Assembly (NCBI RefSeq): GCF_029894425.1
Contig: NZ_JARXYJ010000002.1
Coordinates: forward strand, 319,815-383,814
Direction: 5' to 3'
Source of the DNA: Streptomyces sp. SAI-127
GTDB taxonomy: Bacteria > Actinomycetota > Actinomycetes > Streptomycetales > Streptomycetaceae
DNA: 64,000 nucleotides
The position numbers and the translations under genes are program-made. Positions 28,129 to 36,863 of this stretch are shown piece after piece; positions within the stretch are counted from its first letter, which is position 1, and each line of letters opens with the position of its first letter. Below the pieces are notes generated by a model. It saw only the letters and a program-made list of their open reading frames with translations. It was not told the origin of the DNA and did not search any database.

Positions 28129-28215
28129 GTTTCTATTCCCTGCGAACAATTCAGCCAGCCAGATTTACGTCCTGTGGTCAGGACTTTACGCCTTGAGGCG
28201 CAGCAAGCTGGAGTC

Positions 28216-29271
28216 ATGACGAGTACAGCTCTGCGCAGCAGGGCGTGGAAACTGCTGGAGATGGTCACGACGCCGCTGCTGCCGTCGGACTACCTCGACC
28301 TGGTCAGCCCGCTGCGTGCGGGCGCTGACCTGCGTGGGCGCATTGAGGCCGTGCACCCCGAGACGGGGGACGCCGCGACCATCGTGATCAGGCCGGGACG
28401 GGGCTGGCGCGGCCACACGGCCGGTCAGTACGTGCGGATCGGAATCGACGTCGACGGAGTGCGCCTGTGGCGTGCCTACTCCCTCACCTCGCCGACAAAC
28501 CGCCAGGACGGCCGCATCACGATCACCGTGAAGGCGATCCCGGACGGCAAGGTCAGCAACCACCTGGTCCGCAGGGCGAAACCGGGCACGCTGATCCAGC
28601 TCGACCAGCCGACCGGTGACTTCGTGCTGCCGCAGGCCAAGCCCGCCAAGGTGCTCTATCTGACGGCCGGCAGCGGCATCACGCCCGTGATGGGCATGCT
28701 GCGCGACACCGAGTTCGACGACGTCGTCATGGTCCACTGCGCGCCACAGCCGCAGGACGTGATCTTCCGCAGCGAACTGCACGACCTGGTCGCGGACAAG
28801 AAACTGCGGCTCACCGAGGTGCACACCGACACCGACGGCATGCTCGACATCGCCCGTCTCGACGAACTCGTGCCCGACTGGGCCGAGCGCGAGACCTGGG
28901 CCTGCGGGCCCGCGGGCCTGCTCGACACCGCCGAAAAGCACTGGAGCGAGCACGGCGTCCTGGAGCGCCTGCACACCGAACGCTTCCGCCCCACCATCGT
29001 CGTCGCCGGCGACGGCGGCGAGGTCACCTTCAGCGCCACCGGAAAGACCGTCGACGCGGACGGCGCCACGCCGTTGCTGGACATCGGCGAGGAGGCCGGA
29101 GTGCTCATGCCCTCCGGGTGCCGCATGGGCATCTGCTTCGGCTGCGTCACGCCGCTCAAGGCGGGCGCCGTCCGCGACCTGCGTACCGGCGAGATCACCG
29201 AAGCCGAACCGGGCGTCCTCATCCAGACCTGCGTGTCCGCCGCCGCGGGCCCCTGCGACATCGAACGGTAG
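28216..29271 (+). CDS. Flavin reductase with 2Fe-2S ferredoxin domain
   Basis: 351 residues. An FAD-binding domain comes first (RAYSLTS, VSNHLV), then an NAD(P)-binding domain (LYLTAGSGITPVMGM, ETWACGPAGLLD). A C-terminal plant-type ferredoxin has cysteines spaced as in GCRMGICFGC with a fourth in IQTC. This order matches the electron-transfer partner of membrane acyl desaturases, as in the mycobacterial DesA3/Rv3230c pair. The desaturase gene starts seven bases downstream, so the two work together. Confidence 0.93.
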   Translation: MTSTALRSRAWKLLEMVTTPLLPSDYLDLVSPLRAGADLRGRIEAVHPETGDAATIVIRPGRGWRGHTAGQYVRIGIDVDGVRLWRAYSLTSPTNRQDGRITITVKAIPDGKVSNHLVRRAKPGTLIQLDQPTGDFVLPQAKPAKVLYLTAGSGITPVMGMLRDTEFDDVVMVHCAPQPQDVIFRSELHDLVADKKLRLTEVHTDTDGMLDIARLDELVPDWAERETWACGPAGLLDTAEKHWSEHGVLERLHTERFRPTIVVAGDGGEVTFSATGKTVDADGATPLLDIGEEAGVLMPSGCRMGICFGCVTPLKAGAVRDLRTGEITEAEPGVLIQTCVSAAAGPCDIER

Positions 29272-29278
29272 GAGCACC

Positions 29279-30397
29279 TTGACCGCCATCGACCCCACCG
29301 CCCACCTGACCGCGGAGCAGATCGAGGAGCTCGGCCGCGAGCTGGACGCGATCCGCGACGAGGTGATCGCCGGCCGCGGCGAGAAAGACGCCGCCTACAT
29401 CCGTAAGGTCATCTCGGCGCAGCGCACGCTCGAGCTGGTCAGCCGGGGCGTGCTGCTGTTCTCGATCTTCCCGCCCGCGTGGCTGCTCGGCACCGCCGGG
29501 CTGTCCGTCGCGAAGATCATGGACAACATGGAGATCGGCCACAACATCCTGCACGGCCAGTGGGACTGGATGCGAGACCCGAAGATCCACTCCACCACCT
29601 GGGAATGGGATCACGTCTCGCCGTCCGAGCAGTGGAAGCACTCGCACAACGAGCTGCACCACACGTACACCAACGTGATCGGCAAGGACAACGACCTCGG
29701 CTACGGCATCATGCGCGTCGACGAGGACCAGAGGTGGCATCCGATCCACCTCGGCCAGCCGCTGTGGAACTTCATCAACGCCTGCTTCTTCGAGTACGGC
29801 ATCGCCGCCTACGACCTGGAGCTCGGCAAGAACCTGCACAAGCGCCGCCGCAAGAACCCGGAGTTCCGCGCGCGGGCCAAGGCCGTCGGCCGCAAGATCC
29901 GCAAGCAGGTGCTCAAGGACTACGTCATCCACCCGCTGCTGTCGGGCCCGTCGTTCCTCCCCACGCTCGCGGCCACGTTCACCGCGAACCTGGTCCGCAA
30001 CATCTGGTCCCACTCGGTGATCATGTGCGGGCACTTCCCCGAAGGCGTGCAGGTCTTCGAGCGCCGCTCCATCAAGGGCGAGACACGCGGCCAGTGGTAC
30101 CTGCGCCAGATGATGGGCTCGGCGAACATCAGCGGCAGCAAGGCCATGCACTTCATGACCGGCAACCTCTCGCACCAGATCGAGCACCACCTGTTCCCGG
30201 ACCTGCCGAGCAACCGGTACGCCGAGGTCGCGGTGAAGGTGCGCGCGCTGTTCGAGAAGTACGAGCTGGAATACGTCACCGGCCCACTGCCCAAGCAGGT
30301 GTTCTCCGCTTGGCACAAGGTCGTCCGGCTCTCACTGCCGAACAAGAAGCCCAAGGTCAAAACGCCGGACCGCGCGCAGGAGCTCGTCGCCGCCTGA
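29279..30397 (+). CDS. Membrane fatty-acid desaturase
   Basis: 372 residues starting at TTG 29279, chosen because AGGAG sits six bases upstream and no better start exists. The three histidine boxes of di-iron desaturases are present: GHNILHG (HxxxH), HNELHHTY (HxxxHH) and HQIEHHLFP (HxxHH). Hydrophobic segments lie at about residues 55-80 and 215-240. It probably introduces a double bond into acyl-CoA or phospholipid acyl chains, using electrons from the upstream reductase, under control of the divergent PucR-type regulator. It might affect membrane fluidity; nothing ties it to the peptide cluster. Confidence 0.94.
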   Translation: MTAIDPTAHLTAEQIEELGRELDAIRDEVIAGRGEKDAAYIRKVISAQRTLELVSRGVLLFSIFPPAWLLGTAGLSVAKIMDNMEIGHNILHGQWDWMRDPKIHSTTWEWDHVSPSEQWKHSHNELHHTYTNVIGKDNDLGYGIMRVDEDQRWHPIHLGQPLWNFINACFFEYGIAAYDLELGKNLHKRRRKNPEFRARAKAVGRKIRKQVLKDYVIHPLLSGPSFLPTLAATFTANLVRNIWSHSVIMCGHFPEGVQVFERRSIKGETRGQWYLRQMMGSANISGSKAMHFMTGNLSHQIEHHLFPDLPSNRYAEVAVKVRALFEKYELEYVTGPLPKQVFSAWHKVVRLSLPNKKPKVKTPDRAQELVAA

Positions 30398-30772
30398 TTC
30401 CCGGTTCGGTTCGGATCCCTCGGCCGACCGGCGGCACCACCGGGGTTCAGCCCGTGTCCGGGTGCCCTGGTCCGCCAGGGCCTCGTACGCCGCGTCAGCG
30501 TCAGCCTCGTCCGCGCCGAACCCTGCAGGGTCCGGCTCGTCGTCCTCCGCCCAGAACACCTCCTGGGACAGCCGCTCTTCCCCGGCAACGAGTGGGGCAT
30601 CGCCAAATCTGTCGATCAGCACCCGCCGTGGACGGGCGGGTGACAGCAAGCGGGGGAGTGGTCGGCGCGGAATCGCGCACCCCCCACAGGGCGTCCGGGG
30701 TCCCGCCGATGCCGTGTAGCCCGACCCCGTTTCGGGAGCCGGCGAAGGCCCTGATTCAGAAGGTCGCGCAGC
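30398..30772. other. Gap without a convincing gene
   Basis: A reverse-strand frame (30332-30649) has an acidic stretch (SQEVFWAEDDEPDPAGFGADEADADAAY) but overlaps the desaturase end, lacks a clear start and matches nothing I know. I do not call it a gene. Confidence 0.3.
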
Positions 30773-31198
30773 TCAGGTGAAGGACAGCAGCATGTTCGTC
30801 TCGCCGATGGCCAGTGTGGTGCCGATGACGCAGAACAGGCCTTGAACGACGCTGGTGATCGGCATGCGCAGCCGTGCGTGGACGTAGCACGACACGGCGA
30901 GCGCACACGGGATGAACCAGACCACGGCCAGCTGAAGCGGCGACACGTCCTCGCTCTCGGTCGGCGTAGGCCCTGGCGGCCCGGAGTGCGACATGCCGAC
31001 GATGAACATGAACAGAGCCACTCCCGCCAGGGCCGCGGCATCGGCCACCGCCAGCAGCAGCGCGACCGCGGCATCGGTCAGCCGAGAGGGCCGCTGCCTC
31101 TGCGCCCCGGTGCCGTCATCCTCATCCGTGACGGACCGCTCGCCGAAGCGTCGCCGCAGTCCGCCGCTGTCGTTCCGGATTCTCTCCCACCAGACCAC
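30773..31198 (-). CDS. Small integral membrane protein
   Basis: About 141 residues from GTG 31198; an ATG at 31246 in the same frame is possible and neither has a good ribosome site. A hydrophilic acidic start is followed by three or four hydrophobic segments (VALLLAVADAAALAGVALFMFIVG; LQLAVVWFIPCALAVSCYV; SVVQGLFCVIGTTLAIG). It resembles the many unnamed actinobacterial membrane proteins. Function unknown. The following 31199-31687 has no gene I can support. Confidence 0.55.
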   Translation of the reverse strand: MVWWERIRNDSGGLRRRFGERSVTDEDDGTGAQRQRPSRLTDAAVALLLAVADAAALAGVALFMFIVGMSHSGPPGPTPTESEDVSPLQLAVVWFIPCALAVSCYVHARLRMPITSVVQGLFCVIGTTLAIGETNMLLSFT

Positions 31199-31687
31199 TG
31201 CTCGACTGCACCATGGAGGCGGCGATTCCACCCCGGCCCGGTTCATAACGACTCGGCTTCCGCCGACGCAGGCCGACCCGGGCCGTCGCGGTGGCGTACG
31301 TGGCGTCATGGGCGGAAGGTGATGTCGGCGGGCCTCCTCTCAGGGACCGCCCGATACTCGTCGCTCTCGGGGACGGCCGCCGCCCGCATACGTCTCAGCG
31401 TGTTGCTAGCGACGTTGGCTCGCGTGCGCTGATCGGCCGCGTACGTGCGGACCGATTGGCGGCGGATTCCTCGACTTGTCCGGGTGCTGTTCTGGGGCCG
31501 GAGAGCGTTGACCCGCCCGCCTGCGGCCAAGCGCTGCTCGGGGGCTCTCAGGGGCGGCGTGACGACAGGGTGATGTGCGCACCGTCGTGATCCAGGATCC
31601 GGACCGGATCCCGCTGGCACCCCGCGCACAACGGCTCAACGGGCAGCGACGCCATTTCGGGTGCGCCCGGGATGGCGGGAGCGTTGC

Positions 31688-32455
31688 TCATGCCCGGTGG
31701 ACCGCGTGCCCCAGATACGTCACCACCGGGCTGCCTTCTGGTTCGAGCACCATGTCGACCAGTTCCGGCAGCTGCTCGTCGGTCAGCGTGCCACGCCGGC
31801 GCCCGCGCGTCGCGCGCACCAGGCTGCGTACGTCGCGCGGCTTGAACGCCGAGACGTCCTGTCCGGACAGCCCCGCCCGGTCGAGGGCCTCGGCGAGCTC
31901 CGCCGGGCGGCGCAGCCGGTGTGCGGCGTAGCGGCCGCGGGGCATGATCCGTGTGCCCGGGAAGGCTTGGAAGGCGCCGAGGTATATGAGGCGGGACACC
32001 GGGGTGCGGTTCACCGTGTCGTAGACGAAGGCCCCGCCGGGGCGCAGCACGCGCGCCGCCTCCGCGAGGACCGCGTCCGGCCGTTCGGTGATCTCGAGGG
32101 TGTCGGCGCAGTACAGGAGGTCGAAGGAGCCGTCCGGCAGGTCGAGTTGCTCTGCGGGTGTCGTCAGGTAGGTGATGCCCAGCCCGTCGTCCGCGTCAAG
32201 GGCGAGGGCCGTCGCGGCGGGGGACGGGTCGGCGGCGACGACCTCGAAGCCGAGCCGGGCGAGGCCGCGGGCCAGAATGCCGCGCCCGCTGCCGATGACG
32301 AGCGCCCGGCTGCCGGCAGCCGCGAGGCTCGCCTTCGAGAGCACCTGCCGCAGGTACTGAAGGCGTACGGACTGAAAGGTCAGGGCCCGGATGTGGCGTC
32401 CGTCGACGGCCGCGGGCCCGGCCGAGTCGAGTTCTATGCGCGGGGCGGTGGGCAT
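31688..32455 (-). CDS. SAM-dependent methyltransferase (UbiG-like)
   Basis: 255 residues. The class I methyltransferase fold is seen in RALVIGSGRGILARGLARLGFEVVAADPSP (SAM-binding motif I), DGSFDLLYCADTLEIT (motif II) and AEAARVLRPGGAFVYDTVNR (motif III). This matches UbiG/Coq3-type O-methyltransferases in general form, though the true substrate is unknown. It is divergent from the HxlR regulator, with palindromic sites between them, so it is probably repressed by it. Confidence 0.88.
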   Translation of the reverse strand: MPTAPRIELDSAGPAAVDGRHIRALTFQSVRLQYLRQVLSKASLAAAGSRALVIGSGRGILARGLARLGFEVVAADPSPAATALALDADDGLGITYLTTPAEQLDLPDGSFDLLYCADTLEITERPDAVLAEAARVLRPGGAFVYDTVNRTPVSRLIYLGAFQAFPGTRIMPRGRYAAHRLRRPAELAEALDRAGLSGQDVSAFKPRDVRSLVRATRGRRRGTLTDEQLPELVDMVLEPEGSPVVTYLGHAVHRA

Positions 32456-32486
32456 GGCAGGCTCCCTCGACGCTCCGGGTCAGGTA

Positions 32487-32526
32487 TCCCTAGGGAACCT
32501 AGCATCGACGAGTTCCCTGAGGGAAC
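32487..32526. promoter_or_regulatory. Paired palindromic operator between methyltransferase and HxlR gene
   Basis: Two related palindromes: TCCCTAGGGA at 32487-32496 and GTTCCCTGAGGGAAC at 32512-32526, with centres about 28 bases apart. Both share the core CCCT-n-AGGG. Spacing near three helical turns and the divergent gene arrangement suggest an HxlR operator acting on both promoters. Confidence 0.65.
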
Positions 32527-32548
32527 CCGGCGCCGATACGATGGCCTT

Positions 32549-33103
32549 GTGACCCGTACCCCCCTCTCCGGCGTCGCGTGTTCGATCGCCCGCGCGACCG
32601 ATCTGTTCGGCGACGCCTGGACGGCCCTGATCATGCGCGACGTCCTCGTCGGCCTCCGCCGCTTCGACGAACTGGCCCAGGACCTCGGCCTGTCTCGCAA
32701 GATCCTCGCCGCGCGGCTGGCCCGGCTGGTCGAGGAGGGCGTACTGACGCGCGAGCGGTACCAGACCGCGCCGCCGCGCGAGGAGTACGTGGCCACGGAG
32801 AAGGGCCGGGAGCTGTACCCCGTCCTGCTCGCGCTGATGGCCTGGGGCGACAAGTGGTACGCAGGCCCCGCGGGGCCGCCCGCCCGGATCCGCCACGACG
32901 CCTGCGGGCACCTGGCAACGCCGGTCGTGGCCTGCGACGCCTGCCGGGAGCCGCTCACGGTGGCCGACACGACGCAACTGCCCGGCCCCGGCGGGCGGGT
33001 GGGGCCGGGCACGCAGCTGCTCGGACCGCTGATCGCTGCGCGAGGAGAGGCGGTCCCAGAGCCGGCTACGGCCCCGGATGCCGGCCGATCAGGCCCTTCA
33101 TGA
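32549..33103 (+). CDS. HxlR-family transcriptional regulator
   Basis: 184 residues from GTG 32549. The winged helix-turn-helix spans about residues 5-95: CSIARATDLFGDAWTALIMRDVL with a conserved early cysteine, FDELAQDLGLSRKILAARLARLVEEGVL and YVATEKGRELYPVLLALMAWG. The remaining C-terminal part has four cysteines (DACGH..., ACDACRE) that may bind metal. It probably controls the divergent methyltransferase and itself. Signals sensed by HxlR proteins are often electrophiles or aldehydes; nothing here shows which. Confidence 0.9.
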   Translation: MTRTPLSGVACSIARATDLFGDAWTALIMRDVLVGLRRFDELAQDLGLSRKILAARLARLVEEGVLTRERYQTAPPREEYVATEKGRELYPVLLALMAWGDKWYAGPAGPPARIRHDACGHLATPVVACDACREPLTVADTTQLPGPGGRVGPGTQLLGPLIAARGEAVPEPATAPDAGRSGPS

Positions 33104-33337
33104 TCTCGTTGTCGACCGTCCAAGTCCTCTTGACCCGGGCGTCCAGCCCAATGCACACCACGCGGCGCTCAGCCCCAGCATCGGCCTGACCGCACCCAAA
33201 GGCTGTCGTCCACGGTCCACCGCCGTCAGCTCACGCACCACGCACAGCCGGAACGGCACACCAGCCACGCCCGACCAGCCCCGACACGCAAGATCCTGTA
33301 CGAGCTCCGAGGCAAAGGAGATCTACGGTGTCGCACC

Positions 33338-33598
33338 ATGACCACTCTGATCATCGGCGGTAGCGGTTTCCTGGGTGCCGAGTTGATACGGCAGGCGACC
33401 GCAGCCCAGCAGACCACGGCCGCCACGTATGCCACCAGGCCCGGCAACGCCTCCCAAGCTGCCTGGTACCACCTTGATCTGCAGGACGCCGCACGCCTGG
33501 ACGCCGTCATGACCGAGGTGAGGCCGCGCCTCGTCATCAACGCCTCGAGCGGCGCCTGGACGTGCGCCTCGACAGCTGGGCGACCCAGCGCCGCCTGA
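33338..33598 (+). pseudogene. Truncated NAD-dependent epimerase / RmlD-like reductase
   Basis: Only the N-terminal 70 residues of a Rossmann SDR remain (TTLIIGGSGFLGAELIRQA with GxxGxxG, then VRPRLVINASSG). The normal frame is then lost and the ORF ends at 86 residues where family members have 280 or more. It lies 110 bases before the tRNA-Trp gene, so a recombination event near the tRNA may have removed the rest. Confidence 0.7.
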
Positions 33599-33708
33599 CC
33601 ACCAGGCTGCGCGGCGCTCGAGAGTTCTGCAAGTCTCCGCGCTGGCCCAGCCCGTCGGCTCATGAGTGAGCGGCCAGGGCCCCATGGGGCCCCGGCCGCT
33701 CCGCTGTG

Positions 33709-33783
33709 CAGGGGCGGCAGGATTTGAACCTGCGGCGTGCGGGTTTGGAATCCGCTGCTCTGGCCGGGCTGAGCTACGCCCCT
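33709..33783 (-). tRNA. tRNA-Trp (CCA)
   Basis: The reverse strand folds as a 75-nt cloverleaf: acceptor AGGGGCG/CGCCCCT, D arm GCTC/GAGC, anticodon arm GCGGA-TTCCAAA-CCCGC with anticodon CCA, T arm GCAGG-TTCAAAT-CCTGC and discriminator G, as expected for tryptophan. CCA is not encoded. The last base pair of the anticodon stem is A-C, a mismatch that could weaken function. Streptomyces normally has another tRNA-Trp elsewhere, so this may be an extra copy. Confidence 0.85.
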
Positions 33784-34047
33784 TCGGTAGCTGGAGCCTG
33801 GCACGGCCGGGGCCCCGGCCGCGACCGGTTTTCGGGCGCCACGTCTGCGTCCTCGAGGGGCAGGAACGGGGGGCGTGTCTGGGGCCGCTCCATGGCCGCA
33901 CGGCGGCGGCCGGCGAAAGTGCGCGTTCTCCACGGCGTCACTCTGCCTGGGCCCGATCGTCGTGGGGCGGCTGTCGACGTTCTCGACGGGGCGTTCGGTC
34001 ACGGGCCCGCGCGTAGCACCAGAGCCCGCTTGCATACCGGTTCGCCG

Positions 34048-34420
34048 TCATGCGATGGCTGTCAGGGACAGCGAGGTCTCGGCTGTGGTCTTCTTTGTCG
34101 GCTGACGGCGGTGCTTGAGCTTGGTGCGGGCGTTTGCTCGTTCTTCCGCGGCGATCTGTTCCAGAACGGGTGGCCGACGATCAGAGCTGCGAGCTCGAGT
34201 TCCCGCGTGCGCAGCGTGCCGATGCGCAGCTGGTCCGCAGGGTCCCAGTCCGGGGAATCAGGGCGGGAAGAGGGACGCACGTGGTTCTCGTGGGTCGTCC
34301 ACGCGGCCAGCGGCTCGACGGACCAGGGCTGCTTCTTGAGAAGGCTTTCAGCTCGCCTCGTACTCCTCAAGCTCGTCCTGGGCCTTGATGAGGTCCTTCG
34401 GTTCCCGGCTCGCCCTGAAC
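34048..34420 (-). pseudogene. Decayed gene, unknown family
   Basis: Three overlapping reverse-strand frames together read as one protein: KDLIKAQDELEEYEAS, then VEPLAAWTTHENHVR and DWDPADQLRIGTLRTRELELAALIVGHPFW, then LEQIAAEERANARTKLKHRRQ, ending at TGA 34048. At least two frameshifts separate them. The pattern resembles a small protein often found near mobile elements in Streptomyces, but I cannot name it. The rest of 33784-34572 shows no gene. Confidence 0.5.
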
Positions 34421-34572
34421 GGTGACGGCACACTGGTCCTTCCCGCCGTACGCGGGGAACCGACGAAATGCGATGCTCCGGGTGACGGGATGCGTGGGGC
34501 TCAAGGCCAGTCGGCTGAGCAGTGGCCACATATCCGTCGACTCTCGCGGGACTCACAGTGCGTCGGCGCCGG

Positions 34573-35406
34573 CTAGCCGAGCCTTCGCAGCACCTCGGCG
34601 ATGTTGGATCGGTACGTCTGCAGCGCCCGGAGTCCGGCGGCGTAGCGGTCGCGGTGCCGTGCGATGTCCACGGCCTGCGTCCGCGCCTGTGCAGCGTGCC
34701 AGAGCTCGGCTGTATGGTGGCGGCGTTTGCAGGTGACGTCCGCGGCGGCGGTGGCCCGCTCCCGCTGCGTATGGCGGGTGTTGCCGTCACTGCCCCGCTG
34801 CCAGGCGGGGTCCGTGTAGGCCGCGACGGGGTCGGGATAGCGCTTGAATCCTTGTTCTGCCACACAGCGGGACCACACATCCCATGCCGCACGGAGACGC
34901 GGGTCGCGCTTGACCGCCTTGTCGATCTCGATCGCCCGTGTACTTGCGTAGAGCCAGTCCCGCTTGAGGTCGATGCCGCGCATCAGCCGCCGGTTCGTCT
35001 CGGCGTTGCAGGCGGGGAAATCCGCATACTCGGCGTTGGTCATCCGGCGGCCCTTCGGCCGGGAATCCCGGGACGTTGCCGGGTCCCAGCCGTAGCCCCA
35101 GCGGCGGGCGGTGGCGAGATCCAGGGCGCCATAGTCGGTGCTGACCGCGGTCATGACGAAAGGGTCGCTGGGGTAGCGGGGGTCGAGTGGGAAGTCCGGG
35201 TGGCCATGCTCCGCCATGCACTGCCGGTCCAGCAACGCCGATGCACGCTGCGATCGTTGGTAGTCCTGCGGCGTGAAGTCGTAGCGGTCGGCCGGGAGGG
35301 GGCCGAGGTCCGACGCCGTACGGATGACCTCCGGGCGTCCTGGACCGGAGACACAGATCGCTGCCAGCACCACCACGACACCCAGTCGCCACCCCAGCAT
35401 CGTCAT
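34573..35406 (-). CDS. Secreted protein of unknown function
   Basis: 277 residues from ATG 35406; upstream in-frame starts would lengthen the N-terminus. The start MTMLGWRLGVVVVLAAICVSG looks like a signal peptide or an uncleaved anchor. The mature part contains repeated Cys/Trp-rich segments (ALLDRQCMAEHGH, FPACNAETNRRLMRGI, AAWDVWSRCVAEQGFKRY, ADVTCKRRHHTAELW), giving four conserved-looking cysteines. Streptomyces genomes hold many such secreted proteins of unknown role. No partner gene is adjacent. Confidence 0.75.
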   Translation of the reverse strand: MTMLGWRLGVVVVLAAICVSGPGRPEVIRTASDLGPLPADRYDFTPQDYQRSQRASALLDRQCMAEHGHPDFPLDPRYPSDPFVMTAVSTDYGALDLATARRWGYGWDPATSRDSRPKGRRMTNAEYADFPACNAETNRRLMRGIDLKRDWLYASTRAIEIDKAVKRDPRLRAAWDVWSRCVAEQGFKRYPDPVAAYTDPAWQRGSDGNTRHTQRERATAAADVTCKRRHHTAELWHAAQARTQAVDIARHRDRYAAGLRALQTYRSNIAEVLRRLG

Positions 35407-35631
35407 GCGCAGGGATGCTAGCGAACAGCGCGCAGCGGCCGGCCATGGCCCCCGGCAACTCATCCACACATGCCAAGACTGGGTCAGCGACGAGATGCAG
35501 CGATGCCCAGTGACGAAATGCCGTCGGCGCCCGGATGCTCTGTGCTGGTTCGGACTTGCTTCCCAGATTGGGAACCGCAGCCGAGGTCGGTGGGCGAATC
35601 TGGAGGGTGCTCAGCAGGCCGAAGGAGAACC

Positions 35632-35769
35632 GTGGCACTCTGCGTGGACGAGATCAAGGCCTCCACCGCGATCGCGAAGCTCCGCGGTCTGCAGTACTTC
35701 CACTGGTGCCGCTTGACCGCCGGCACCGAGGCCGAACTGTGCCTGTTCGCATCTGCTGGCGGCGCCTGA
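35632..35769 (+). CDS. Possible 45-residue protein with strong ribosome site
   Basis: GAAGGAG sits five bases before GTG 35632 and the frame ends at TGA 35767-35769. The product (ALCVDEIKASTAIAKLRG..., YFHWCRLTAGTEAELCLF) has three cysteines and no membrane segment. The strong ribosome site supports translation, but the sequence may be the tail of an eroded gene. It lies 24 bases before the end of the reverse-strand ArsR-like gene. Confidence 0.4.
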   Translation: MALCVDEIKASTAIAKLRGLQYFHWCRLTAGTEAELCLFASAGGA

Positions 35770-35793
35770 AAAAAACAGTGCTGATCCGAGCCC

Positions 35794-36774
35794 TCAGCCC
35801 GAACCGGCGACCAGTGCCTCGCCGAGCGGGGTGCGCCGGTAGAGCACCGACCGTCCGGACCGGGCGCGGACGAGCAGCCCCGCGCCTCGCAGGATGGCGA
35901 GGTGGTCTCCTACCGCGCCGGGTGTCATGGCGAGGCTTCGGGCGAGGTGGCTGGTACTGGCCGGGGCGTCCAGCGCCAGCAGCAGCCGGGCTCGGGCCCG
36001 GCCGACCAGAGCGGTCAGCGCGTCCGGTTGCGGAACGGTCTGCTGTTCGCCCCACAAGGCGGCGGTGCCGCGGGCGGGATAGACCAAGGTCCTGGGCCAG
36101 GGGTCTTCCAGGTGGGCGGCGATATTCCCGACGAAGACCGAAGGGATCAGCAGGAGCCCGTCGCCGGCGAGGCGGACTGTTCCGACGTGGGGGAAGTGAC
36201 CGATCTCGATGCCGCCGGCTTGCCAGGCGATGCTCGGGTGCAGGCTCTCGATGGTCGTGACCCATCCGTGTTCGCCGATCACACCCACCCGGTGCACGAC
36301 GTCGCGCTCACAGATCGCGCGCAGTTGCGGCCAGTCCGGGGCGAGCAGTTGGTGCCACGCCTGGTCCATCGCCTCGGCGATCCTGGGGACGGCGTCCGTC
36401 GAGTCCAGCACTGCGCGTACGCGGGGATCGCGGGCGGACGGGCCGGTCGCGTTGGTGGCGATTTCGTGGCGGGCCGCTTCCAGCGGTGTGGCCCGGATCA
36501 TGGCCAGGTCGTCTGCCCAGGTCTGGTTGAGGCCGCGCGGGGGTGGGGCGACGAAGTTCGGTCCGGATTGTGTCGTGTGCAGCGCGAGGGCAGCGTTCAA
36601 TTCGGTCTCGCGGCGAAGCCGTTCAAAGGCCGGCAGGAGCCGGGTGGCCCAGGCTCGCGGCAGCGGCCGGTCTTGCCCGGCGAGCGAGCGCAGCAGGAAG
36701 CAGAGCTCCATCGCGGGGGAGAGCGCGAAGCGGCTGCGCAGCAGGTCCTCGACGGACACTTCGAAGCGGAGCAC
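35794..36774 (-). CDS. ArsR-like winged-helix regulator with N-terminal effector domain
   Basis: 326 residues. The N-terminal ~245 residues are an alpha/beta region of unknown function (the type common in Streptomyces regulators). The C-terminal ~75 residues form an ArsR-like winged helix: ALTALVGRARARLLLALDAPASTSHLARSLAMTPGAVGDHLAILRGAGLLVRARSGRSVLYRRT. The order, effector first and DNA-binding last, is typical for this group. It is divergent from an MFS transporter with a perfect inverted repeat between them, so it most likely represses the transporter. Confidence 0.9.
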   Translation of the reverse strand: MLRFEVSVEDLLRSRFALSPAMELCFLLRSLAGQDRPLPRAWATRLLPAFERLRRETELNAALALHTTQSGPNFVAPPPRGLNQTWADDLAMIRATPLEAARHEIATNATGPSARDPRVRAVLDSTDAVPRIAEAMDQAWHQLLAPDWPQLRAICERDVVHRVGVIGEHGWVTTIESLHPSIAWQAGGIEIGHFPHVGTVRLAGDGLLLIPSVFVGNIAAHLEDPWPRTLVYPARGTAALWGEQQTVPQPDALTALVGRARARLLLALDAPASTSHLARSLAMTPGAVGDHLAILRGAGLLVRARSGRSVLYRRTPLGEALVAGSG

Positions 36775-36804
36775 CCTGCCATGCTACCGAGGGACGTCTG
36801 TTCC

Positions 36805-36824
36805 GATTCGTCCAGCGACGAATC
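36805..36824. promoter_or_regulatory. Operator-like inverted repeat between regulator and MFS gene
   Basis: GATTCGTC-CAGC-GACGAATC, 8-base perfect arms around 4 bases, 31 bases from the regulator start and 40 from the MFS start. Size and place fit an ArsR-family dimer site. Confidence 0.65.
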
Positions 36825-36863
36825 ATTGGTGAGTGGCGTGGCCGCACGGCGAGGCTGGCCGTC

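Noticed and set aside
26659..29271. Forward open frame of 870 codons
   Set aside because: Its first 519 codons are antisense to the PucR-type gene and intergenic DNA; only the part from 28216 (reductase) is real.
33599..34572. Forward ORFs across the tRNA region
   Set aside because: They run antisense through the tRNA gene and have arginine/alanine-rich shadow composition.
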